Below, one piece after another: positions 22,189 to 32,100 of a DNA stretch of 64,000 nucleotides. The notes under the pieces were generated by a model. It worked only from the letters and a program-made list of their open reading frames with translations. It did no database searches and was not told the DNA's origin. Source of the DNA: Psettodes erumei (lineage: Eukaryota; Chordata; Actinopteri; Pleuronectiformes; Psettodidae); contig JAFBJZ010000644.1 in NCBI GenBank assembly GCA_016785225.1, forward strand, positions 1 to 64,000. Direction: 5' to 3'. The position numbers and the translations under genes were made by a program. The first letter of the stretch is position 1, and every line of letters begins with the position of its first letter.

Positions 22189-23207
22189 ATGGTTACCTGC
22201 AAGGAAACACATGCAGTCATCATTGCTTTGTACAAAATATGGCTTTACAGGCAAGGACATTGCTGCTAGTAAGATTGCACCTAAATCAACCATTTATCGG
22301 ATCATCAAAAACTTCAAGGAGAGAGGTTCAGTTGTTGTGAAGAAGGCTTCAGGGCGCCCAAGAAAGTCCAGCAAATGCCAGGACCGTCTCCTGAAGTTGA
22401 TTCAGCTGTGGGATCGGGGCACCACCAGTGCAGAGCTTGCTCAGGAATGGCAGCAGGCAGGTGTGAATGCATCTGCATGCACAGTGAGGCAAAGACTTTT
22501 GGAGGATGGCCTGGTGTCAGGAAGGGCAGCAAAGAAGCCGCTTCTCTCCAGGAAAAACATCAGGGACAGACTGATATTCTGCAAAAGGTACATGAATTGG
22601 ACTGCTGAGGACTGGGGTAAAGTAATTTTCTCTGATGAATCCCATTTCCAAATTTTTGGGGCTTCCGGAAAAAAAGCTTGTCCAGAGAAGAAAAGGTGAG
22701 CGCTACCATCAGTCCTGTGTCATGCCAAAAGTAAAGCATCCTGAGACCATTCATGTGTGGGGTTGCTTCTCAGCCAAGGGACTGGGCTCACTCACAATTT
22801 TGCCTAAGAACACAGCCATGAATAAAGAATGGTACCAAAACATCCTCCGAGAGCAACTTCTCCCAACCATCCAAGAACAGTTTGGTGATGAACAATGCCT
22901 TTTCCAGCATGATGGAGCACCTTGCCATAAGGCAAAAGTGATAACTACATGGCTTGGGGAACAAAACATCAAAATTTTGGGTCCATGGCCAGGAAACTCC
23001 ACAGACCTTAATCCCATTGAGAACTTGTGGTCAATCCTCAAGAGGTGGGTGGACAAACAAAAACCCACAAATTCTGACAAACTCCAAGCACTGATTATGC
23101 AAGAATGGGCTGCCATCAGTCAGGATGTGGCCCAGAAGTTAACTGACAGCATGCAAGGGCGAATAGCAGAGGTCTTGAAAAAGAAGGGTCAATACTGCAA
23201 ATATTGA
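22189..23207 (+). pseudogene. Tc1-like transposase A, two frameshifts
   Basis: The likely ATG is at 22189-22191 (protein MVTCKETHAVIIALYK). The phase shifts near 22238, runs through the paired helix-turn-helix region (SKIAPKSTIYRIIKNFKERG, then SGRPRKSS), then shifts again at a run of seven A at 22669-22675. The remainder runs without a stop to KKKGQYCKY. Catalytic motifs are present: FSDESHF, FQHDGAPCHK and NPIENLW. I count 35 residues between the second Asp and the Glu. The total length of 1019 bases minus two equals 339 codons, so two single-base insertions explain the damage. It is otherwise well preserved, which suggests a fairly young copy. Confidence 0.9.
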
Positions 23208-23302
23208 CTCTTTGCATAAACTTAATGTAATTGTCAATAAAAGCTTTTGACCCTTATGACATGCTTGTAATTATACTTCAATATATTACAGTAACATCTG
23301 AC

Positions 23303-23386
23303 AAAAGATCTAAAAACACTGAAGCAGCAAACTTTGTTAAAATCAATACTTGTGTCACTCTTTTGTCAAACTTTTGGCCATGGCTG
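23303..23386 (-). repeat. Tc1 A right terminal inverted repeat
   Basis: Inverse of 21817-21900; ends at the TA pair 23387-23388. Confidence 0.8.
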
Positions 23387-23660
23387 TAGTTAAACGAGAC
23401 AAAAACAGATAGGGGGAGAGAGCACATGGCTGGCTGGAACCAGGAAAAGACACCTGATGGGAAAAGGATCATGACTAAAGGGAGAGGATACCCTGATATT
23501 TTAAGTTAAGGACTTTGTTTACTTGTTGTATGTTCATTTTGAGACTTCTGACCTCTCACAGGATTTTTATGTTGGGTTTTAAACTTTGTTTGATTGAGAA
23601 AGACACCTTTTAGTTGACACTTGAAAACCTGTTTAAGGAGAATAAACTTTATTTTGTTGC

Positions 23661-24269
23661 GAACCATCTATCTGGACTATTTTGTTTTCAGTCACATTGA
23701 CCTGCCTCACTTGGTACTGCCTCTCATGATGTTGCATATGGTGCCTATGTGTGAATGAGTGTGAGTTAAAATATTGACAAATTGAACCAAACTTTCTCAG
23801 GACTTCACGCCAACCTCCAATCAACCCAAATGGAACAACTGATGCAGCCACCGTTGCGGTTGTAACAACACATAAGGGCTAACCAACTGAAAGCGCTGCA
23901 ACAATTAGCCATGTCAAAACCCAAACCACATTTAAGGCCCTAAAGGCCTTTCAAGTTTTTGAGCCCTATGTTGCTTAAGTTCATGATCATTAACGGAAGA
24001 AATTCTGAGTAGCCTCACTAAATTGATCTTAGCACAGTTTTTCCATGACTTGCCAAAGTGGGCTACCTCCCCATTCCCATATGTATGAATTAATTTGAGT
24101 AGCAAACAAGTGGCTGGAGCCTGACAGGAAAAGTTATGCAGCTGTTATAGAAACTCTGGCGATGGATCCTTCTCTATGAGCTTTGCTTTAGAAGGCTTGT
24201 AGAGTCAGGGGACTCAAAAACCAACCTGGGGCAAGTCAAGACCACTCAGAGGTCAGTATGGAACTGCTC
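23661..24269. other. No gene; possible retroelement leader
   Basis: Between the LTR-like end and the integrase fragment I see no gag, protease or RT motif. If one element covers 21.7-24.6 kb, most of its coding region has been deleted. Confidence 0.35.
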
Positions 24270-24600
24270 TTTTACAGGACCCCACCCTGACTAATTGCTT
24301 TAATAGATGTCAAGTCTTCCCTCACTATGCAGTGAAAAATGGCTTCCTGTATCAGATGCTACATGGTAATGATAAAGTCACTGAGCAACTCCTTGTTCCC
24401 CAACCTTATTGCTCCACTGTCCTGCATTTAGTCCACGCTCACTTGTTGGAGGCCCACTTGAGAGTAGAAGAAACTTGAGGTTTTTTTGGGCATAGAAGGA
24501 AGTGGGGACTTACTGCTGCAGTTGCCCAGACTGCCAAATCACACCACCAAAACCAGCTTAAGGGGGACACACCATACAATTTCCATAGTCTTTACAGATT
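24270..24600 (+). pseudogene. Gypsy-type integrase zinc-finger fragment
   Basis: The plus strand reads HYAVKNGFLYQMLHGNDKVT then EQLLVPQPYCSTVLHLVHAH and LLEAHLRVEET, followed after a frameshift by CCSCPDCQITPPKP. The H-x3-H...C-x2-C arrangement (LVHAHLLEAHL, then SCPDCQ) is the integrase N-terminal HHCC finger of Ty3/gypsy polymerases. No RT or integrase core is attached. Confidence 0.75.
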
Positions 24601-24678
24601 TTGAAAATATTTGGAGTACACACTAACAGACTGGTTTCAACAGATTTTTGTATGACAACTAAAACACTGGGGATCACG

Positions 24679-24990
24679 TGTGATGGTCTGGGGTTTTGTT
24701 GCTTTTCTGCTTTCCCCCTCCCCTTTGTTTCTTTTCTGTTTCAGGTTGTGGCAGGAGGGGTGGCTGGCCTCTATGACTCAGATGAGACACACCTGTCTAG
24801 CATCACCAGTAATCACACTGCCTCTACTTAAACCCGGTCATGACTTCACACTCTGCCAGATGGTCCTGTCCTATGTCTGTGCCTTGCCCTGTTATCAGCT
24901 ATCTCACTGACTATCTCCCAGTTTAAAGGGTAAACAAACAGTTGGTGGTGGCAATGCACTAATTTGTTGTTTACCATCTGCCAATAAAAT
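24679..24990 (+). repeat. LTR-like block
   Basis: Begins TGTGATGGTCTGGGG, contains ACACACCTGTCTAGCATCAC, and has AATAAA at 24983-24988. The texture matches fish LTRs, but termini and duplications are not defined. The last part (GCACTAATTTGTTGTTTACC) could instead belong to the following Harbinger relic. Confidence 0.35.
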
Positions 24991-25409
24991 GAAACAAATA
25001 TGGATGACAATTGGCATATCTACTCAGACAAAGAAAAAATGGGCTGGGGTCAAGTCATGGAGGAGGCAATGTTTGCAGTGTGGACTCTATAGACTGCAGA
25101 AGGAGCTGGAGGTGAGTAAATCAAATACTTTTAGTAAAAGTTAGTATCTGCTAGCTTGGGCTAACAGATATGATGGCTGACAATAACTTTAATGAAACAG
25201 ACTATGCTGTATAATGCTGATACTAATGAATGGCTACATTAATGTGCACAATTTTATACATTGAAGCAGATAAACCTGTCTTAGCAATTTACTTGGCCAA
25301 ATAATGTTGTTAGCAAGATGAGCGATGTTTCCAAATTGTACCATGTAGAAGTGTAATGACCACTAACTGGTACAGTGAATTCAACAAATCATATGAAGAA
25401 TGAATCAGT

Positions 25410-25620
25410 TTTTCATAGCCCTGCATGATGTCAGTTGTCCAGATGACAGCCCTGGCTTCAGGCACATGCTGAGAATAACCTCCAAGGAATTTGATTAATC
25501 TACTTGGGAAAAGTAAAACCCCTCAATACCAAAAGGCACACCAAAATGTGGCTGGCCATCACTGCTGTGGAGAAGCTGTCTTTGACCCTCTGGCTCTTGG
25601 CAACAGGTAACTGTGATGGT
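25410..25620 (+). pseudogene. PIF/Harbinger nuclease relic, exon-like block 1
   Basis: The plus strand reads FRHMLRITSKEFD, then after a one-base shift LLGKVKPLNTKRHTKM and ITAVEKLSLTLWLLATGN. This is the conserved Harbinger segment with a TxMRxxIxxxERLxxTLRFLATG pattern. It ends in CAACAGGTAACTG, a good splice-donor match. The DDE catalytic residues lie further downstream and were not found. Confidence 0.65.
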
Positions 25621-25699
25621 ATACATTGTTGTTGTGTACTGTAGTTATAGGTATTTGATTTTAAAATACATGCTTATTTTTTTCATTGTCAGGTGAATG

Positions 25700-25815
25700 A
25701 TTTAATGTGCTCGGTTTTCAGTACAGGATGGGGGCAAGCACTGTTCAATTATTGTGGGTGAAACCTGAAAAGCCATGTATCAGGTGCTCAAAGATGAAGG
25801 TAGGTAGAGCAATTT
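25700..25815 (+). pseudogene. PIF/Harbinger nuclease relic, exon-like block 2
   Basis: After a TTTTCAG acceptor-like site the sequence reads YRMGAST, then IVGE and KAMYQVLKDE in a shifted phase. This is the normal continuation of the Harbinger LATG block (FRIGxSTxSxIVxEVCxAIxxVL). A GGTAGG donor-like site follows at 25799. Confidence 0.6.
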
Positions 25816-26935
25816 AATTATTTTCCCCAGTTAACATCAGTTTCTTCACACTACATTGTGTAGTTATTGAACATCGCTATATTGCCCTCATTTTTTGGCT
25901 TTGCCTGCAACACATGGCACAAAATCTGTGTGTGTGTGGTCTGACTCCACAACTTTCTGAGATTGTGGGTCAGCAGTACAATACTTGTACCACTGGGACT
26001 GGCAGAGAGGGAAGAGACTGGAGGAGAGAAGGACAAAGAGGTCAAACTAGACCATTCAAGCCAAACAGCAATGTGACACAACTAAACATTACTTTTTGTT
26101 TTACCTGAAGGTGTTGTTCCATGGTAGAACACACATGTTTTTAAAGACATAAGTAATGCTTTGAGTTATAGTTTTTATATTGTGTAATTTCCAAGGCAAT
26201 GTGGCATGCATTTTAATTCATTTTAAGTTGTTATTGAACCCAACTGAGGTAAAGTACTAGGAGTATTTCACATTTGTGGGTGGACACTGTGATATTCACT
26301 ATTAAAGATGAGTTTTATCATGTAAAAAACATACTTAAAGATTGACAAATAAATTGACGCAGCAATCATCTGATTCAGGCTTCAGTTATTTATAATTCAT
26401 TAAAATGCAGCAAAATATTTGCAGTTGGTCAGTTGAACCAACACAATATGAAAGGCTTTTTGACCCTGCTGGTAAGTGTTCAAATTGAAAGACAAAATAA
26501 ACCAAGAGCCACCAAAATACAGGCCCAGAGATTAACTTAACGTGGGTAGTTTTACCAAGTAAGCTGCACATTGCAGTTAAGATAAAAGTGTTAATTTAAC
26601 CATTTTTGTTGAATATTCAAAGTCAACAATAAATTTGTTAGGTGAAGAAACTGATATGAACATATGAAAACAATCAACTTCACATATCTGTCAGCATCCT
26701 TGTATAGCTGAGAATGCTCATTTGTGATGGAGAGGAAGAGTGGTGGTGTATGTGGTTGAGATGCAAACAGATGGTGGGGCTGGTGGATAAGATGAGTGTG
26801 CTGTATATGATGACAGATCCATATATGTTGGAAATGGTGAATGACTACTGTACTGCTCAGACTCCTGGGCCTCATTATGTTCATGATTTTTCTCCTCACC
26901 CTAGTTTTTACCAGTTACCATATTTAGGGCCCGAG
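25816..26935. other. No gene seen
   Basis: No further Harbinger motif and no other repeat recognised. Frames at 25851, 25914, 26386, 26591 and 26714 have no domain. The last of these runs into the GGGCCC-headed array. Confidence 0.4.
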
Positions 26936-26970
26936 CACCTTCAGTGCGAAGGCCCTATTGTAATTCGAAA

Positions 26971-26998
26971 GATTATTATTATTATTATTATTATTATT
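26971..26998. repeat. (ATT)n microsatellite after head 1
   Basis: Linker between head modules in composite 1. Confidence 0.85.
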
Positions 26999-27046
26999 AG
27001 GGCCCGAGCACCTTCAGTGCGAAGGCCCTATTGTAATTCGAAAGAT

Positions 27047-27049
27047 TAA

Positions 27050-27086
<37 letters not shown>

Positions 27087-27087
27087 T
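27047..27087. repeat. (ATT)n microsatellite after head 2
   Basis: Joins the second head to the leader of composite 1. Confidence 0.85.
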
Positions 27088-27690
27088 TCACGACAATTAA
27101 ATCGCATTTTTCGAGGCCTGAACATGCTCAAAAACTCACCAAATGTTGCACACGCGTCAGGTCCGGTGAAAAATTACGTATTTTAAGGGTCTCCAGAATG
27201 GGCGGGGCAAAATGGCTCGGTGGCGCCCCCTAGAAATTTTCAAATACCCCTCCCCATTGGGGTTATTTTGACCTAGGCAGATGAAATTTGGTGGGTGCAT
27301 GGACGGTGCCACGTCCTTCGAAAAAGTCTCTTGCAGCCATGACCCAAACCGTACAGGAAGTCGGCCATTTTGATATGAATATGCAAATTTTGGCCATTTT
27401 TGGCCATTTCCACGTGTTATATTTGAACGAACTTCTCCTAGAGATTTCATCGTATCAGGTTCAAACTTGGTGTGCTGACTCTCGAGGCCTTAGTGATCAA
27501 AAGTTGTTAAAGGTTTTTATGGCTCGCGAAAAATGTGGGCGTGGCGGCGCAGCGAGTTTTGATGTTTTGCCAGAAAGCACGAAACTGCCATAACTTCAGT
27601 GTATGTGGTCTGATCTCCATCAAACTTCACATGTATGATAATACTCCCTTCCCGGAGGGATCCGCATATTCATATTCATTGAAAGTCACA

Positions 27691-27711
27691 GCGCCACCTA
27701 TTGGCGACAGG
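27691..27711. promoter_or_regulatory. First of 19 near-palindromic motif sites in the array
   Basis: GCGCCACCTATTGGCGACAG has the inverted core CGCCA-N5-TGGCG. Sites begin at 27691, 27997, 28478, 28784, 29265, 29545, 30578, 30885, 31649, 31955, 32814, 33120, 33599 (altered), 33905, 34665, 34971, 35452, 35758 and 36511. Spacing within a subunit alternates at about 306 and 481. It may be a protein-binding site or simply a conserved part of an old internal duplication. Any binding role is conjecture. Confidence 0.5.
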
Positions 27712-29691
27712 AAATCACATGTTTTGTACTTTGATGTTCAACATCAAGTATCTAAATTCGATGAAGCTAAATTTTACTGTGGTAAGCCTTGAGATAAGGT
27801 AGATGCTGGATTCAGAAGATCGCGTGCTCCCTTCTCATGGCGGCCCCGTGGCGGCGCAGCGAATTTGGATCCTTCGCCATCACCATCAAAGTGCTCTAAT
27901 TTGCACATACCTTGTCCGATGTGCCTCAAATTACATATGTATAATCAGCGCATTGGCCTGAAGAGATCTATGGGACTATATGGTCCTATTGTCATAGCGC
28001 CACCTATTGGCGACAGGAAGAAAATTTCAAAAACCCCTCCCCGTTGAGGTTATTTTGACCTGGGTGGATGAAATTCGGTAGGTATCTGGAACGTCCCACA
28101 ACCTTCGAAAAAGTCTCTTGCAGCCATGACCCAAACCGTACAGGAAGTCGGCCATTTTGATATGAATATGCAAATTTTGGCCATTTTTGGCCATTTCCAC
28201 GTGTTATATTTGAACGAACTTCTCCTAGAGATTTCATCGTATCAGCTTCAAACTTGGTGTGCTGACTCTCGAGGCCTTAGTGATCAAAAGTTGTTAAAGG
28301 TTTTTATGGCTCGCGAAAAATGTGGGCGTGGCGGCGCGGCGAGTTTTGATGTTTTGCCAGAAAGCACGAAACTGCCATAACTTCAGTGTATGTGGTCTGA
28401 TCTCCATCAAACTTCACATGTATGATAATACTCCCTTTCCGGAGGGATCTGCATATTCATATTCATTGAAAGTCACAGCGCCACCTATTGGCGACAGGAA
28501 ATCACATGTTTTGTACTTTGATGTTCAACATCAAGTATCTAAATTCGATGAAGCTAAATTTTACTGTGGTAAGCCTTGAGATAAGGTAGATGCTGGATTC
28601 AGAAGATCGCGTGCTCCCTTCTCATGGCAGCCCCGTGGCGGCGCAGCGAATTTGGATCCTTCGCCATCACCATCAAAGTGCTCTAATTTGCACATACCTT
28701 GTCCGATGTGCCTCAAATTACATACGTATAATCAGCGCATTGGCCTGAAGAGATCTATGGGACTATATGGTCCTATTGTCATAGCGCCACCTATTGGCGA
28801 CAGGAAGAATATTTCAAAAACCCCTCCCCGTTGAGGTTATTTTGACCTGGGTGGATGAAATTCGGTAGGTATCTGGAACGTCCCACAACCTTCGAAAAAG
28901 TCTCTTGTGGCAATGACTCAAACCTTACAGGAAGTCAGCCATTTTGATTTGAATGTAAAAATTTGGCGTATTTTTCACCTTTTGCACGTGTTATATTTTA
29001 ACGAACTCCTCCTAGAGATTTCATCGTATCAGCTTCAAACTTGGTGTGCTGACTTTCGAGGCCTTGGTGATCAAAAGTTGTTAAAGGTTTTTATGGTTCG
29101 CGAAAAATGTGGGCGTGGCGGCGCGGCAAGTTTTGATGTTTTGCCAGAAAGCACGAAACTGCCATAACTTCAGCGTATGTGGTCTGATCTCCATCAAACT
29201 TCACATGTATGATAATACTCCCTTCCCGGAGGTATCCGCATATTCATATTCATTGAAAGTCACAGCGCCACCTATTGGCGACAGGAAATCACATGTTTTG
29301 TACTTTGATGTTCAACATCAAGCATCTAAATCCGATGAAGCTACATTTTACTGTGGTAAGCCTTGAGACATGGTAGATGCTGGATTTACAAGATGGCGTG
29401 CTCCTGCGTCATGGCGTCCCTCGCCATCGCCATCTAAAGCGTTGTAAGTCTCAAATGCCTCATCCGATCTGCTTCAAATTACACACGTACAATTGGGGCA
29501 GCGTCCTGAAGAGACCTGAGGGACTATGTTGTCGCATTGTTGTAGCGCCACCTATTGGCGACAGGAGCAAATGTTCAAAAACGCCTCCCCATCGGGGTTT
29601 TTGGGGAAATTCGGGGAATTCAGTGTCAGCCGGGTCCCCCGAGTTGGCGCAGGGGTGCGAGGGCCCGTTATCACTGCTTGCAGTTTTAATT

Positions 29692-29749
29692 AGGGCCCGA
29701 GCACCTTCAGTGCGAAGGCCCTATTGTATTTCAAGGGATTATTATTTTT

Positions 29750-29804
<55 letters not shown>

Positions 29805-31030
29805 GGGCCCGAGCACCTTCAGTGCAAAGGCCCTATTGTATTTCAGGGGATTATTATTATTTTTCTTTTTATTATTATTATTATTATTAGGGCCCGAGCA
29901 CCTTCAGTGCGAAGGCCCTATTGTATTTCAAGGGATTATTATTATTTTTCTTTTTATTATTATTATTATTCTTTTCACGACTTTTCTAGCGCATTTTTCG
30001 AGGCCTGAACATGCTCAAAAACTCACCAAATTTTGCACACGCGTCAGGTCCGGCGAAAAATTGCATATTTTAAGGGTCTCAAAAATGGGCGGAGCAAAAT
30101 GGCTGGGTGGCGCCCCCTGGAAATTTTCAAATACCCCTCCCCATTGGGGTTATTTCGACCGAGACAGATGAAATTTGGTGGGTGCGTAGAGAATGACAAG
30201 ACCTTCGAAAAAGTCTCTTGCGGCCATGACTCAAACCCAACAGGAAGTCGGCCATATTGATTTGAATATGCAAATTTTGGCCGTTTTTGGCCATTCGCAC
30301 GAGTTGTATTTGAACGAACTCCTCCTAGGGATTTTGTTGTATCGACTTCAAACTTGGTGTACTGACTCTCGAGGCTTTGGTGATCAAAATTTATCAAAAG
30401 CTTTAATGGTACGTGAACGAAATGGGCGTGGTGGCATGGCGAATTTTGATGTTTCGCCAGAAAGCCCAAAACTGCCATAACTTCAGTGTACGTGCTCCGA
30501 TCTCAGCCAAACTTCACATGTATGATAATAATCCACTCCTTAAGACATCTGCATAATCATATTCCATAAAAGTGACAGCGCCACCTATTGGCGACAGGAA
30601 ATCACATGTTTTGTACTTTGATGTTCAACATCAAGCATCTAAATCCGATGAAGCTACATTTTACTGTGGTAAGCCTTGAGACATGGTAGATGCACAGTTC
30701 TGAAGATGACATTCTCCCGCCTCCTGGGGTTCCGGTGGCGCGTCAGCGAAGTTGGATCCCTCGCCATCGCCATCTAAAGCGTTGTAAGTCTCAAATGCCT
30801 CATCCGATCTGCTTCAAATTACACACGTACAATTGGGGCGGCGTCCTGAAGAGACCTGAGGGACTATGTTGTCGCATTGTTGTAGCGCCACCTATTGGCG
30901 ACAGGAGGAAATGTTCAAAAACGCCTCCCCATCGGGGTTTTCGGGGAAATTCGGGGAATTCAGCGTCAGCCGGGTCCCCCGAGTTGGCGCAGGGGTGCAA
31001 GGGCCCGTTATCACTACTTGCAGTTTTAAT
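29692..31030 (+). repeat. Composite unit 2: three tandem heads, one subunit
   Basis: Three head-plus-microsatellite modules begin at 29692, 29804 and 29889. One subunit starts at 30134 and ends near 30922; the tail runs to 31030. The leader is the CGACTTTTCTAGCGC type. The Tyr-, Phe- and Leu-rich frames over the ATT tracts are artefacts. Confidence 0.85.
29743..29803. repeat. Poly-T and (ATT)n tract
   Basis: A run of T followed by ATT units between the first two heads of composite 2. Confidence 0.85.
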
Positions 31031-32100
31031 TATTATTATTATTCTTTTCACGACTTTTCTAGCGCATTTTTCGAGGCCTGAACATGCTCAAAAACTCACC
31101 AAATTTTGCACACGCGTCAGGTCCGGCGAAAAATTGCGTATTTTAAGGGTCTCAAAATGGGCGGAGCAAAATGGCTGGGTGGCGCCCCTGAAATTTTCAA
31201 ATACCCTCCCCATTGGGGTTATTTCGACCGAGACAGATGAAATTTGGTGGGTGCGAGAGAGAATGACAAGACCTTCGAAAAAAGTCTCTTGCGGCCATGA
31301 CTCAAACCCAACAGGAAGTCGGCCATTTTGATTTGAATATGCAAATTTTGGCCGTTTTTGGCCATTCGCACGTGTTGTATTTGAACGAACTCCTCCTAGG
31401 GATTTCGTCGTATCGACTTCATACTTGGTGTGCTGACTCTCGAGGCCTTGGTGATCAAAAGTTATCTCAAGCTTTTATGGCCCATGCACGAAATGGGTGT
31501 GGCGGCACGGCGAATTTTGATGTTTTGTCAGAAAGCACGAAACTGCCATAACTTCAGTGTACTTGTTCCGATCTCAGCCAAACTTCACATGTATGATAAT
31601 AATCCACTCCTTGAGACATCTGCATAATCATATTCCATAAAAGTGACAGCGCCACCTATTGGCGACAGGAAATCACATGTTTTGTACTTTGATGTTCAAC
31701 ATCAAGTATCTAAATCTGATGAAGCTAAATTTTACTGTGGTAAGCCTTGAGACATGGTAGATGCTGGAGTCAGAAGATGGCGTGCTCCCGCCTCATGGCA
31801 GCCCAGTGGCGGCGCGGCGAATGTGGATCCTTCGCCATCACCATCAAAGTGGTCTAATTTGCACATACCTTGTCCGATCTGCCTCAAATTACACACGTAT
31901 AATCAGAGCACTGGCCTGAAGAGATCTATGGGACTATATGGTCCTATTGTCATAGCGCCACCTATTGGCGACAGGAGTAAATGTTCAAAAACGCCTCCCC
32001 ATCGGGGTTTTCGGGGAAAATCGGGGAATTCAGCGTCAGCCGGGTCCCCCGAGTTGGCGCAGGGGTGCGAGGGCCCGTTATCACTGCTTCCAGTTTTAAT
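31031..32100 (+). repeat. Composite unit 3: headless, one subunit
   Basis: The previous tail runs straight into ATT repeats and the CGACTTTTCTAGCGC leader, with no GGGCCCGAGC head. The subunit starts near 31204 and the tail ends at 32100. Confidence 0.85.

Larger units (their letters stand above)
21817..23386 (+). mobile_element. Tc1-like transposon A, nearly full length
   Basis: Terminal inverted repeats start TAGCCGTGGCCAAAAGTTT on the left and, as reverse complement, CAGCCATGGCCAAAAGTTT on the right. They can be aligned for about 80 bases. TA dinucleotides flank both ends (21815-21816 and 23387-23388), as expected for Tc1/mariner target duplication. The 1570-bp length and single central transposase frame are normal. 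AATAAA follows the coding region near 23236. It lies inside an LTR, so it inserted later than that element. Confidence 0.9.
21688..23660 (+). mobile_element. LTR split by a Tc1 insertion
   Basis: TGTGGCATAACCAGGAGACC begins the left piece (21688-21814). After the Tc1-like element, the right piece (23389 onwards) carries ACAGATAGGGGGAGAGAGC and AATAAA at 23641-23646. Together these look like one LTR of a gypsy-type element. The right boundary is unclear, and no coding region follows directly. Confidence 0.45.
26936..29691 (+). repeat. Composite unit 1: two heads, three subunits
   Basis: Heads begin at 26936 and 26999. Subunits start at 27247, 28034 and 28821, exactly 787 bases apart, and the last ends near 29582. 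The first two subunits are almost identical. The tail with GAGGGCCCGTTATCACTGC ends at about 29690. The leader is the CGACAATTAAATCGC type. Confidence 0.85.

Noticed and set aside
22751..23116. 121-codon minus-strand frame
   Set aside because: Antisense shadow of Tc1-like transposase A.
24640..24720. Tc1 transposase block (VMVWGF-like text)
   Set aside because: Only six residues match and no other transposase motif lies nearby. An LTR start explains the sequence as well.
29377..30008. Tyr-, Phe- and Leu-rich frames as membrane proteins
   Set aside because: They are translations of ATT/TTA microsatellites and head modules.
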